A stretch of 10,060 bases of DNA from an uncultured Bacteroidales bacterium (GTDB lineage Bacteria > Bacteroidota > Bacteroidia > Bacteroidales > Paludibacteraceae): NCBI GenBank assembly GCA_900321775.1, contig ONXE01000063.1, forward strand, positions 1 to 10,060. Reading direction: 5' to 3'. The notes beneath the pieces are model-generated. The model was not told the DNA's origin, made no database searches, and saw only the letters and a program-made list of their open reading frames with translations. This document shows positions 1 to 7,909 of this stretch, one piece after another. Position 1 is the stretch's first letter. Each line of letters opens with the position of its first letter. Position numbers and translations under genes: made by a program.

Positions 1-206
1 CGCCAAAGGCGCTTGCGGTCGAAGCCCTGTACGGGCAGGCCGATAATCTTGTAGCCGGCTTGAGGCACGCGTTCCATCTCCATACGACCGAGGGCGCCGA
101 CAAAGAGTATGTTGGCCTCGGGGTCGAGTTCTTTCAGGGCATTAGCAATACTGACTGCGGGGAAAATGTGCCCACCTGTTCCACCGCCGGAAATAAGATA
201 GTTCAT
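1..206 (-). CDS. murG: MurG, UDP-GlcNAc:lipid I N-acetylglucosaminyltransferase (N-terminal 68 residues only)
   Basis: The gene starts at ATG 206-204 and runs off the left edge, so only about the first fifth is present. Reading from the start gives MNYLISGGGTGGHIFPAVSI, which holds the glycine-rich GGGTGGH motif typical of the MurG N-terminal Rossmann domain. It is followed by FVGALGRMEMERVP and AGYKIIGLPVQGFDR, which match the usual MurG run of a second glycine loop and the GFDR stretch. Most relatives I recall have GAEGRMEME, so the Leu in GALG is a small oddity. MurG is a peripheral membrane enzyme on the cytoplasmic face that adds GlcNAc to lipid I to give lipid II. It follows ftsW after a 134-base gap filled by heptad repeats, so it is not tightly coupled to ftsW. 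No clear Shine-Dalgarno site lies before the ATG, only A/T-rich sequence, as is usual in Bacteroidota. Confidence 0.95.
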   Translation of the reverse strand, partial: MNYLISGGGTGGHIFPAVSIANALKELDPEANILFVGALGRMEMERVPQAGYKIIGLPVQGFDRKRLW

Positions 207-220
207 ATTTTATATGTTGT

Positions 221-339
221 CAAAGGTCAAAAGTCAAAAGTCAAAGGTCGAGAGTTGAGAGTCGAGAGTCGAGGGTCGAGAGTCGAGGGGCGGGAGTCAA
301 GAGTCAAGAGTCAAGAGTCGAGGGGCGAGGGGCGGGAAA
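221..339 (+). repeat. Array of 17 degenerate 7-base repeats (CRARRGK) between ftsW and murG
   Basis: Counting from 221, the sequence divides into exactly 17 seven-base units with no insertion or deletion, ending one base before the ftsW stop codon. On the plus strand the units grade from CAAAGGT and CAAAAGT (221-248), through CGAGAGT, TGAGAGT and CGAGGGT (249-283), then CGAGGGG and CGGGAGT, CAAGAGT three times (298-318), and end with CGAGGGG twice and CGGGAAA. The array fills almost the whole gap and would form the 5' leader of murG on the minus-strand transcript as a pyrimidine-rich stretch. The same unit recurs at 7859-7907 and 9584-9611. It does not encode a convincing protein, although it happens to stay open on the plus strand. 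Confidence 0.9.
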
Positions 340-340
340 C

Positions 341-1588
341 TTATTCCTGGTCTTCGATGACGATGTCGGGAACATCTCCCCAACTCTGGTTCACGGTTTC
401 TGTTTCCAGTCCTTTTCGTTCGGCCTGTTCACGGCTGACGGCCATCATGATACCGAAGTAGAGACTGGTAATGATGACGGATGTGCCGCCTCGTGAGATG
501 AGGGGCAAAGGTTGTCCTGTGACGGGTCCCAAGCCAACGGCCACCATCATGCTGACGAGAGCTTGTCCGGTAAGCATGAGTGCAAGTCCCATGACCATAA
601 AGATGGCAGCGTAGTCCTCGTAGCGGCTGCTTGCCCAACAGGCCCGGAAGAGGATAGCCAGGTAGAGGAAGATAAGTCCTAAGGCACCGATGATGCCGGT
701 CTCTTCAACGATAATGGCGAAGATATAGTCGGCATAGGCAAGGGGTAAGTAGTCGCGCTCCTGACTATTGCCGGGCAATACTCCGATGGGTGATTTGCCG
801 CCGCGTGCGATAGCCACTTTGGCCATGGAACGCTGGTAGTTGTCGTCGTTGATGACAAACGTGTCGTCTTCCGGTGCCTGATGTTCGGCCACCATATCAT
901 CGATACGATGTACCCACGTGATAGCGCGGGAGAAGGGGCCGAGGCCGATGCCATGTTTTTCGCAGGTTTTGGCTATGAAATAGCCTCCGACGAGTACGCC
1001 CATGGCGATAGCTGCTGTGGATGCGGTATATTTCCAGGGGATGCGTGCCAGTATCCACATAAGGAAGATGATGCCTGCCAGCAAGATGGCTGTGGAGAGG
1101 TTTCCCAAGAGAATAGGCAATATGGTGGCGGCAGTGATGCCGAGCGTCAAGAAGAAATAATGCCTTTTATCCTCTTCTTTGCGAATACGCGAGAGCATGT
1201 CGGCCACAACGATGATAAGTGAGAGTTTGGCCAATTCGGAAGGCTGGAACCTAAACCCGAAGAGGTTAAACCATCGTCCTGCTCCGTTGATGGTCACCAC
1301 GAACGGGTTGTGCGGGATGAGCATCACGTACAGGCAGAAAAGTGAAACCAGAAGCACCAAATATCCTCCCATACGGATGAATCGGCTTGGCACATACTGC
1401 ACGCAGAATGCTCCGATGATGCCAACGATGAACCACATCACCTGTTTCATTAGCGGCCCGAGTGCGTTGCCGGTGCTATAAACGAGCGTACTGGAGGCGC
1501 TGGCCAAGGCAACGGTAGCGACGAAAACGAGCAAGATAAATATTGCCCAGAATGTCTTGTCGATATATTTGGTGGAGGGTAGTTGCAT
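341..1588 (-). CDS. ftsW: FtsW, SEDS-family septal peptidoglycan glycosyltransferase
   Basis: This is a 415-residue integral membrane protein with many hydrophobic segments, the first at about residues 13-33. It has SEDS family signatures: GRWFNL (104-109) followed by FQPSELAKLS (114-123), then LPLAYADYIFAIIVEETG (281-298), and GQPLPLISRGGTS (358-370) before the last membrane segment. Asp287 in the ADYIF stretch matches the Asp thought to be catalytic in SEDS enzymes. FtsW polymerises lipid II into glycan strands at the division site and works with the class B penicillin-binding protein encoded upstream (ftsI). The C-terminal tail after about residue 385 is hydrophilic and acidic. The ATG at 1588 lies 56 bases after the murD stop. 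RodA is the alternative SEDS member, but the place between murD and murG favours FtsW. Confidence 0.96.
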   Translation of the reverse strand: MQLPSTKYIDKTFWAIFILLVFVATVALASASSTLVYSTGNALGPLMKQVMWFIVGIIGAFCVQYVPSRFIRMGGYLVLLVSLFCLYVMLIPHNPFVVTINGAGRWFNLFGFRFQPSELAKLSLIIVVADMLSRIRKEEDKRHYFFLTLGITAATILPILLGNLSTAILLAGIIFLMWILARIPWKYTASTAAIAMGVLVGGYFIAKTCEKHGIGLGPFSRAITWVHRIDDMVAEHQAPEDDTFVINDDNYQRSMAKVAIARGGKSPIGVLPGNSQERDYLPLAYADYIFAIIVEETGIIGALGLIFLYLAILFRACWASSRYEDYAAIFMVMGLALMLTGQALVSMMVAVGLGPVTGQPLPLISRGGTSVIITSLYFGIMMAVSREQAERKGLETETVNQSWGDVPDIVIEDQE

Positions 1589-1593
1589 ATTTG

Positions 1594-1618
1594 GGAGTGA
1601 AGTGATAAAGGAGTGAAG
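1594..1618. repeat. 9-base direct repeat in the murD-ftsW gap
   Basis: GGAGTGAAG occurs at 1594-1602 and again at 1610-1618 on the plus strand, 16 bases apart, within the 56-base gap between the murD stop and the ftsW start. On the coding strand this places two CTTCACTCC copies just before the ftsW ATG. I see no promoter or Shine-Dalgarno match here. It may be chance, or another instance of the short repeats that fill the loose junctions of this cluster. Confidence 0.5.
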
Positions 1619-1644
1619 ACAAATGTCCGGGAGGGTGGTTGAAC

Positions 1645-2988
1645 TTATAGATTGCGAACTGCCTGCATGAACTGATTGCCGCGGTCTTCGTAGCTGCTAA
1701 AGAGGTCGAAGCTGGCGCAACAAGGCGAGAGCAGAACAGTTGATTGACACTCGGACGACTTGTCGGCACCGGCATGTTTGTTCCATTGCAAGGCAGCATC
1801 GTAGGAGAGGCGGACACAGTCGGCGAGGTTGTTGGTGTCGATGATGTTGAGCGGTTTTCCGTCGCAGCCCTGCATGCCATCGAAATGTTCGTGCAGTTTT
1901 TCGTTATGCAGGCCCATATAGACGAGGGTATGGCATTTCTGTTGCACGAGCTCGTCGATTTCGCTGTAGTCGTTTCCCTTGTCTTTCCCTCCAAGAATGA
2001 GCAGGGTAGGCATAGTCATAGCGCCGAGAGCGTAGAAACAACTATTGACGTTGGTGGCTTTGGAGTCGTTGATGAAGCGGATGCCGTTTTTCTCGCAGAC
2101 GAACTGCAGGCGGTGCTCTACGCCGGCGAACTGTCGAAGGCTCTCAGCTATCACTTCGTCGGAGATACCGGCTTTGCGAGCCGCGAGTGTGGCTGCCGTG
2201 GCGTTGAGGCGATTGTGGACGCCCTTGAGACTAAGTTCGGCATCAGGAACGGGCAGAGGCGTAGTGGCCGTGAAAGGCATGAGAGCCTCTTTCGGGAACG
2301 TACTTGCAGCGAGTTTCTCCACTTCTTTCATGATGACCGGGTCGCCCTGCCAGTAGATGAAGGCGTCATCGGGTCGCTGGTTGCGGGTGATGCGCATCTT
2401 GGCGTCCACGTAGTTCTGAAAACAGAAGTCGTAGCGGTCCATGTGGTCGGGCGTGATGTTCATGAGGACAGCGATGTGTGCGCGGAAGTCGTACATGTTG
2501 TCCAGCTGGAACGAACTGAGTTCGACCACGTACCATTGCTTGTCGTCCTCGGCCACCTGCAGGGCGAGTGATTTGCCTATATTGCCTGCGAGGCCCACGT
2601 TGTAGCCTGCTCGGCAGAAGATGTCGTAGATGAGCGAGGTGGTGGTTGTCTTGCCGTTGGAGCCGGTGATGCAGACGAACTGCGCATTGGTGTAACGTCC
2701 GGCGAACTCTATCTCGGAGAGGATAGGCACACCCTTTTCCACCAGTTTTCTGATGAGTGGTGCATCGTTGGGAATGCCGGGCGATTTGACTACTTCGGTG
2801 GCATCGAGGATAAGGGCTTCGGTGTGTCCGTTTTCCTCGAAAGGCACGTGATGTGCCTCCATGAGTTGTTTGTATTGAGGCTTGATGGCACCCATGTCCG
2901 AGACGAACACTTCATAGCCCTGTTTGAGAGCCAGAACTGCTGTTCCTGCGCCGGATTCGCCGGCACCCAATATGACGAGTTTTTTCAT
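1645..2988 (-). CDS. murD: MurD, UDP-N-acetylmuramoyl-L-alanine--D-glutamate ligase
   Basis: This is a 447-residue cytoplasmic Mur ligase that adds D-glutamate to UDP-MurNAc-L-Ala with ATP. The N-terminal UDP-binding domain starts MKKLVILGAGESGAG. The ATP loop CITGSNGKTTTTS lies at about residues 106-118. Further family marks are MNITPDHMDRY (176-186), GVEHRLQF (289-296), NDSKATN (307-313), GGKDKGNDY (333-341) and the closing SPCCASFDLF..YEDRG block (421-437). The last is usually SPACASFD, so Cys423 is a mild variant. Length is normal for the family. The ATG overlaps the mraY stop codon by four bases (ATGA at 2985-2988), which fixes the start and suggests translational coupling with mraY. The downstream gap to ftsW is 56 bases. 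Confidence 0.98.
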   Translation of the reverse strand: MKKLVILGAGESGAGTAVLALKQGYEVFVSDMGAIKPQYKQLMEAHHVPFEENGHTEALILDATEVVKSPGIPNDAPLIRKLVEKGVPILSEIEFAGRYTNAQFVCITGSNGKTTTTSLIYDIFCRAGYNVGLAGNIGKSLALQVAEDDKQWYVVELSSFQLDNMYDFRAHIAVLMNITPDHMDRYDFCFQNYVDAKMRITRNQRPDDAFIYWQGDPVIMKEVEKLAASTFPKEALMPFTATTPLPVPDAELSLKGVHNRLNATAATLAARKAGISDEVIAESLRQFAGVEHRLQFVCEKNGIRFINDSKATNVNSCFYALGAMTMPTLLILGGKDKGNDYSEIDELVQQKCHTLVYMGLHNEKLHEHFDGMQGCDGKPLNIIDTNNLADCVRLSYDAALQWNKHAGADKSSECQSTVLLSPCCASFDLFSSYEDRGNQFMQAVRNL

Positions 2989-4256
2989 CGAATCTTCAGT
3001 GTTAAAATGGTGAATGCTGCGAGCAAGATGGTGATGATGCAGAAGCGCAACACTATCTTTTGCTCATGATGGAGTTCGTTGGAACCCTTGAAGCGGATGG
3101 AGCAGGTGGGGTCGTTTTTCAGCACCTGTTCTATGGAGATGCGGAAATGGTCGTGGATAGGCGTACGTTTCCACACACGGATATGTTTGCCGTGTTTCTT
3201 GCCCCACTTGAATACCTGGGTTTGGATGATTACGCTGACACTTTCCATCAGGAAGACGCCGCAGAGGATGGGCAGAAGCAATTCTTTATGCATGATTACG
3301 GCGCATACGCCGATGATGCCGCCGATGGTGAGCGAGCCAGTGTCACCCATGAAGACTTGGGCCGGGAATCCGTTCCACCAGAGGAAGCCGACGAGTGCTC
3401 CGACAAAAGCGCCCAGGAAGACCACCAGTTCCTCCGAGCCCGGGATGTACATCACGTCGAAGTAGTCGGCCCAGATGGTGCTACCGGATGTGTAGGCGAG
3501 GGCTATGAGGGCGATGCCGATGATGGCCGAGTTGCCTGCGCACATGCCATCCATGCCGTCGTTGAGGTTAGCGCCGTTGCTGACTGCGGCTACAACGAGT
3601 ACGGTGAGCATAACGAAGAAGATCCAGCCTGCGCGGTACTTGTTCTCCTCACCGAGGAAATCGAACAGGTCGGCGTAGTTGGCGTTGTGGTTCTTGACAA
3701 ACGGAATAGTGGTTCGGGTAGATTTGACTTCCGGCGATTTCTCGATGATTCGCTCGCTGTTGACATAGGTGGTACGAACGGTCTCGTTCATCGTGGCAGC
3801 GGGGAAATAACGCAGCGTCAGACCTACGATTAGTCCGAGGGTGATTTGTCCGGCTATCTTGACCCAGCCGTTGAGGCCGGCTTTGTTGTGGCGGAACGTC
3901 TTGATGTAGTCGTCCGCAAAGCCGAGCAAACCGAGCAACAGCGTAGTGATGAGCATCAGCATCATATAGACGTTGGTTAGTTTGCCCAACAGCAGACAGG
4001 GAACGAGGATGCCTGCGATGATAATCAGTCCACCCATCGTGGGCACGCCTTTTTTCTGCACGCCAAAGGGGTCCACTTTGGCATCGCGCTGTTCTTCGGA
4101 GATGTTTTTGCGCCGCATGAAGGCAATGAAATGCTTGCCAAACCACATACTGATAAGGAAAGCCAGTCCCGCCGCCACTATGGCGCGGAAGGAGATGTAG
4201 GTGACCAGTCTGGCACCCGGGATTTGGTTGAAATATGTGAAAAGATAATAAAACAT
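2985..4256 (-). CDS. mraY: MraY, phospho-N-acetylmuramoyl-pentapeptide-transferase
   Basis: This is a 423-residue polytopic membrane enzyme that moves phospho-MurNAc-pentapeptide onto undecaprenyl phosphate to give lipid I. Family marks in order are PTMGGLIII (72-80), GFADDYIK with the Asp pair 115-116, the NLNDGMDG motif (230-237), FMGDTGSL (302-309, Asp305) and TPIHDHFR (365-372). The last corresponds to the HHH(Y/F)E region of proteobacterial MraY; HDHFR is the form I associate with Bacteroidota. A long hydrophilic stretch at about 152-208, between membrane segments, makes the protein longer than the roughly 360-residue E. coli enzyme, and is also a trait I associate with this phylum. The start ATG 4256 lies 58 bases after the murE stop, beyond an 11-base repeat array. 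Its stop overlaps the murD start by four bases. Confidence 0.98.
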   Translation of the reverse strand: MFYYLFTYFNQIPGARLVTYISFRAIVAAGLAFLISMWFGKHFIAFMRRKNISEEQRDAKVDPFGVQKKGVPTMGGLIIIAGILVPCLLLGKLTNVYMMLMLITTLLLGLLGFADDYIKTFRHNKAGLNGWVKIAGQITLGLIVGLTLRYFPAATMNETVRTTYVNSERIIEKSPEVKSTRTTIPFVKNHNANYADLFDFLGEENKYRAGWIFFVMLTVLVVAAVSNGANLNDGMDGMCAGNSAIIGIALIALAYTSGSTIWADYFDVMYIPGSEELVVFLGAFVGALVGFLWWNGFPAQVFMGDTGSLTIGGIIGVCAVIMHKELLLPILCGVFLMESVSVIIQTQVFKWGKKHGKHIRVWKRTPIHDHFRISIEQVLKNDPTCSIRFKGSNELHHEQKIVLRFCIITILLAAFTILTLKIR

Positions 4257-4276
4257 AGTTGCTTGCTCTATCGATT

Positions 4277-4309
4277 ATCTTACGGTAATCTTACGGTAAT
4301 GTTACGGTT
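4277..4309. repeat. Three tandem 11-base repeats just past the murE stop
   Basis: On the plus strand the units are ATCTTACGGTA, ATCTTACGGTA and ATGTTACGGTT, directly adjacent. Read on the coding strand this is a run of NACCGTAASAT units that begins 5 bases after the murE stop codon (4315-4317) and ends about 20 bases before the mraY ATG. A closely related two-unit array, ATCTTATGGTC and ATCTTATGGTT, lies at 9480-9501. The period of 11 is close to one helical turn. No hairpin is obvious. Confidence 0.85.
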
Positions 4310-4314
4310 GGGGA

Positions 4315-5760
4315 CTAAAGGTTGGCCTTGACTATTTCGTGGTCGTCGAAGTGGTGCTTGACGCCTTTGATAATCTGGTAGTCCTCGTGTCCTTTGCCGG
4401 CAATGAGGATGACGTCGTCTTTTCCGGCCAGCATACAAGCGGTCTTGATGGCCGTTTCGCGGTCTTCGATGACCAGCGTCTGCTGCTGTTCTTCGGGAGA
4501 GAGTCCGGCTATCATGTCGCTCAGGATATCTTTAGGCTCCTCGTCGCGGGGGTTGTCGCTGGTAAGAATCAGCTGCGTGCTGTTCTTCTTGGCGATAGAG
4601 GCCATCATGGGTCGTTTGCCCTTGTCGCGATTGCCGCCACAGCCTACAACCGTAATGACCTTGCTGGCCGGTTTGCGTATCTCGTTGATGGTGTTGAGCA
4701 CGTTTTCTACGGCGTCGGGCGTGTGGGCGTAATCGACGATGGCGGTCCAGCCTTTGGGCGAGTGGATGGCCTCGAAACGTCCGTTCACGGCAGAGAGAGT
4801 AGAGAGTACGCGCAGCACTTCTGCGGGTTCGAAGCCCAGACAAACCGCGGCTCCGTAGATGCAGAGGAGGTTACTTACGTTGAAACGTCCCACCAGGCGC
4901 ACGAACACTTCCATTCCGTTCACCTCGAGCAACATCCCGTCGAATCCTTCCTCCAGGATACGGGCTTTGTAGTCTGCCAGCGAACGAGTGGAGTAGGTGT
5001 GGATGGCGGCCTTGCAGTTCTGTGTCATGACCAGACCGTTTTTGTCGTCTTTGTTGGTAACGGCAAACGCGTCTTTCTTGAGGTTATCGAAGAGCTGTTT
5101 TTTGGTGTCGCGGTAGTTCTCGAAGGTCTTGTGGAAGTCGATATGGTCGCGAGTGAGGTTAGTGAACAGTGCTCCGTCGAAGTCCAGTCCTGCGATGCGT
5201 TGCTGGGCGATGGCGTGGCTGGAGACCTCCATGAAAGCATATTCGCATCCGGCATCGACCATTTGTTTGAGCAGACCGTTCAGTTCCAGCGCATCGGGCG
5301 TGGTGTGAGTGGCTTGAACAGGTTCGTCGTTCACGTAGTTGACTACAGTGGAAAGCAGTCCGGCTTTGTGGCCCATGGCGCGTACCATCTTGTAGAGTAG
5401 CGTGGCGATGGTGGTCTTGCCGTTGGTGCCGGTGACGCCCACGAGGGTCAGATGCCGGCTGGGATAGCCGTTCCAAGCCGAGGCGATGAGGCCCAACGCG
5501 TGCGAGGCGTTATCTACCACGATGACGGTAGCGCCGTCCTTATGAATAGTGTCCGTGCGCTCGCACACGATGGCTGCGGCTCCGGCTTCGATGGCTTTGT
5601 CGATATAGTCGTGGCCATCGACTACGGTGCCGGGTTGCGCCACAAACAGCGTACCGGGCTTGACTTGCCGGGAATCGAACTGAATATCCTGTATGTCGAT
5701 ATTCGTTTCGCCCTTGACCTCCTTTACTGCGAGGTCTTTCAGTAGATCAGATAATATCAT
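4315..5760 (-). CDS. murE: MurE, UDP-MurNAc-L-Ala-D-Glu--meso-2,6-diaminopimelate ligase
   Basis: This is a 481-residue cytoplasmic Mur ligase adding the third amino acid of the stem peptide. The N-terminal domain has the MurE-like FDSRQVKPGTLFVA stretch (28-41). The ATP loop VTGTNGKTT lies at 109-117, THTTPD at 151-156, MEVSSHA at 177-183, NLTRDHIDFH at 201-210, VDYAHTPDA at 342-350 and GCGGNRDKGKRP at 373-384. The SDNPRDEEP motif (401-409) holds DNPR, the known signature of meso-diaminopimelate specificity rather than lysine, followed by AGKGHEDYQ (454-462). Length is normal. The ATG overlaps the ftsI stop by four bases (ATGA, 5757-5760), which fixes the start and suggests coupling. No murF follows, so the D-Ala-D-Ala ligase step must be encoded elsewhere, as is usual in Bacteroidota. 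Confidence 0.98.
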   Translation of the reverse strand: MILSDLLKDLAVKEVKGETNIDIQDIQFDSRQVKPGTLFVAQPGTVVDGHDYIDKAIEAGAAAIVCERTDTIHKDGATVIVVDNASHALGLIASAWNGYPSRHLTLVGVTGTNGKTTIATLLYKMVRAMGHKAGLLSTVVNYVNDEPVQATHTTPDALELNGLLKQMVDAGCEYAFMEVSSHAIAQQRIAGLDFDGALFTNLTRDHIDFHKTFENYRDTKKQLFDNLKKDAFAVTNKDDKNGLVMTQNCKAAIHTYSTRSLADYKARILEEGFDGMLLEVNGMEVFVRLVGRFNVSNLLCIYGAAVCLGFEPAEVLRVLSTLSAVNGRFEAIHSPKGWTAIVDYAHTPDAVENVLNTINEIRKPASKVITVVGCGGNRDKGKRPMMASIAKKNSTQLILTSDNPRDEEPKDILSDMIAGLSPEEQQQTLVIEDRETAIKTACMLAGKDDVILIAGKGHEDYQIIKGVKHHFDDHEIVKANL

Positions 5761-7856
5761 CTCAATTCCAAATAAATAGTTCCGTTTTTGATAATCGCCG
5801 AACCGGGCTCAAGGCTTTGTGAGGCCACTTTGCCCTTGCCGTGGATCTGTGCCATCATGCCTGTCAGTTCGATGGCATAGACGGCATCGCGGGCACCCAT
5901 GCCGATGACGTTAGGCACTTTGGTGGGCGTGACCGAGACGGAGATGGCCTGCATATGCTCGTTCACTTTGGCCCATTCCGAATCGGCTTTTGCCACTTTG
6001 ACGCCCGAGCCTTTGGCGGCTTTGCGGATGGACTTGTGCAGTCCGCCTTTGATGCGCGGTTTGTCTATGCTGTCGTATGGCAGAGCCATGTCTGCGGCTT
6101 TGCGTGTGCCGGCAAACGCCATGGTTTTGATGGCAATGTTGCGTACGGTGGAGCCGCAGTCCATACCTGCATCGTAGATGCCTTGGGGTCGTTGGATGAC
6201 GCAGATACAGGTGTATTGCGGGTCTTCTTCGGGGAAATACCCCACGAACGACATGCGGTGAAGTCGGTTGTGGTAGCGTCCGCCCTCGAAGAGCTGCGCC
6301 GTGCCGGTCTTGCCTGCGATATGAACGAGGTCGCTTTGGGCTTTTTTCTGTCCCCAGGGATTGACAGCGGCGGTGCCGTGTTCGTTGTCCCAAACCACAT
6401 CGTGCAGGGCTTTGCGTATGTCACGCAGCGTCGATTCTTTGCAGATGCTCGAGTTGATGGTCTTGGCGCTGAAGTTCTGTACTGTGCGCCCCTCTTTGCA
6501 GACTCGTTTGACGAAGAATGGTGCAATCATCTTGCCGTCGTTGGCGATGGCGTTGTAGAACATCAGGGTCTGGAGGGGCGAGAGTTCGACGGAATAGCCA
6601 TAAGCCATCTTAGATAGCGTCACGGCGTCTTGGGGAACGTCAATCCGCGGGTCTTGTGCGCCGGGAATCTCGCAGGGGACGGGTTCGCGTATGCCCATTT
6701 TGTCCAAGCGATTCACGAAGTTCTTGGCTTTCTTGTCGTAACTCTCCGTGACTATTTTGGCCAGCACGATATTGCTGGAGGCGGCCAATGCCTGTTGAAC
6801 GGTCAGATAGCCGTCGTACTTGTGCGCATCGGTGTGTTTGATGCCATTGTATGTCCAGCCGGCGGAACAGGTCAGGAAAGAGTCCTGCAGTGTCACTTTG
6901 CCGTCGTCCAATGCGGCCATCAGGCTCACGGTTTTGAAGGTGGAACCGGGCTCCACGCGCTCTACTGCGTAGTTCTTTTTCTCGAAGTATGTGCCATCAT
7001 CGTTCTTTCCGAGGTTGCAGATGGCTTTCACTTCGCCGGTCTTGACTTCCATGAGCACGACGCAACCCCATTCGGCGCCTTTTTCCGTGAGTTTCTGCCG
7101 GAGTTGGCTCTCGGCTATGTCCTGCAGGTTAGCATCGATGGTGGTGATCAGGTCGTACCCGTCCTCGGGTTCGGTGACGGTGATGTATTCCGTGTGTCCG
7201 TTGATGTGTGTTTTCTCGCTCACACCGGGTTTGCCGTGGAGCAGGCGGTCGTACTGTTTTTCCAGGCCGTTGATGCCCTCACCTTTCTCGCCATAGATTC
7301 CTCCGATGGTACGGCTTGCCAGAGAGCCGAAAGGCTTGACGCGAACGTGTCGCGGCGAGACAATCAGGCCACTGGTGTATTGCCCTTTGCTGAAGAGAGG
7401 GATCTGCTTGACGCGTTTCATCTGGGTGTAACTGACGGCTCCGGGTTGCAACTTGAATCGGCCGTTTTTTTGCTTGAACTCGCGCATCAGTACGCGGCGA
7501 TACTCGTCGGCACTCTTGTCCTGAAAGATGTCTGCCAGACCGTTGGCGATGTCGTCGAGGTTGTGCAGAAACAGGGTGTCTCCGCCGCGGTGGAGGGCCG
7601 GCACGCGCAGGTCCATAATCAACTCGTATCGTGGCAGACTACCAGCCAACAGACGGCCGCTTGCGTCGAAGATATTGCCGCGCATGGGAGGGATGTCCTT
7701 GCGCACTTTCTCCTGCTTGTCTGCGATGGCGAGCCATTTCTTGCGCTCTTTGGTTTGGATGAAGAGAATCTGCCCAATCACAGCCGCAAAGCCCAGCATC
7801 ATCACCCCGAAGATGATGATGAACCGAATAACCGTATGTTGTTGCCTGTTCTCCAA
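5757..7856 (-). CDS. ftsI: FtsI-type class B penicillin-binding protein (septal transpeptidase) with C-terminal PASTA domain
   Basis: This is a 699-residue bitopic membrane protein that crosslinks septal peptidoglycan together with FtsW. A short cytoplasmic tail is followed by one membrane segment (about 9-34). A pedestal domain follows, with the RGNIFDASGRLLA motif at 59-71 typical of class B PBPs. The transpeptidase domain has the three catalytic motifs: STFK with Ser305, SSN at 360-362, and KTGT at 516-519. A basic linker (about 583-640) leads to one PASTA-like domain (about 645-699: VPNVIGMGARDAVYAIEL...). The start appears to be TTG at 7856: an in-frame TAA lies immediately upstream, and the next in-frame ATGs (codons 19-20) would cut into the membrane segment. 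Heptad repeats abut the start and place AAAGGT just before it. The stop overlaps the murE ATG. PBP2/MrdA is less likely given context and PASTA domain. Confidence 0.96.
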   Translation of the reverse strand: MENRQQHTVIRFIIIFGVMMLGFAAVIGQILFIQTKERKKWLAIADKQEKVRKDIPPMRGNIFDASGRLLAGSLPRYELIMDLRVPALHRGGDTLFLHNLDDIANGLADIFQDKSADEYRRVLMREFKQKNGRFKLQPGAVSYTQMKRVKQIPLFSKGQYTSGLIVSPRHVRVKPFGSLASRTIGGIYGEKGEGINGLEKQYDRLLHGKPGVSEKTHINGHTEYITVTEPEDGYDLITTIDANLQDIAESQLRQKLTEKGAEWGCVVLMEVKTGEVKAICNLGKNDDGTYFEKKNYAVERVEPGSTFKTVSLMAALDDGKVTLQDSFLTCSAGWTYNGIKHTDAHKYDGYLTVQQALAASSNIVLAKIVTESYDKKAKNFVNRLDKMGIREPVPCEIPGAQDPRIDVPQDAVTLSKMAYGYSVELSPLQTLMFYNAIANDGKMIAPFFVKRVCKEGRTVQNFSAKTINSSICKESTLRDIRKALHDVVWDNEHGTAAVNPWGQKKAQSDLVHIAGKTGTAQLFEGGRYHNRLHRMSFVGYFPEEDPQYTCICVIQRPQGIYDAGMDCGSTVRNIAIKTMAFAGTRKAADMALPYDSIDKPRIKGGLHKSIRKAAKGSGVKVAKADSEWAKVNEHMQAISVSVTPTKVPNVIGMGARDAVYAIELTGMMAQIHGKGKVASQSLEPGSAIIKNGTIYLELR

Positions 7857-7858
7857 TT

Positions 7859-7907
7859 ACCTTTGACCTTTGACCTTTGACCTTTGACTTTAGACTCTCG
7901 CCCTCCG
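7859..7907 (-). repeat. Seven 7-base repeats filling the ftsL-ftsI gap
   Basis: Read on the coding strand, the 53 bases between the ftsL stop and the ftsI TTG are CC, then CGGAGGG, CGAGAGT, CTAAAGT and four copies of CAAAGGT, then AA. The gap is therefore almost wholly heptads in one register. Here the CAAAGGT strand is the coding strand, opposite to the arrays at 221-339 and 9584-9611. The last unit could serve as a weak purine-rich ribosome site (AAAGGT) for ftsI. Confidence 0.92.
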
Positions 7908-7909
7908 GG

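Noticed and set aside
221..339. Phase-variable control of a coding frame by heptad slippage
   Set aside because: All three heptad arrays lie outside the reading frames, and in-frame stops separate them from the genes, so unit changes would not switch a frame.
60..461. Plus-strand open frame of 133 codons across the murG start, heptad array and ftsW end
   Set aside because: Much of it is translated heptad repeat, and both ends are antisense to real genes.
4339..5400. Long plus-strand open frame opposite murE (353 codons)
   Set aside because: It is antisense to a fully convincing MurE with its motifs in order; long antisense frames are common with this codon use.
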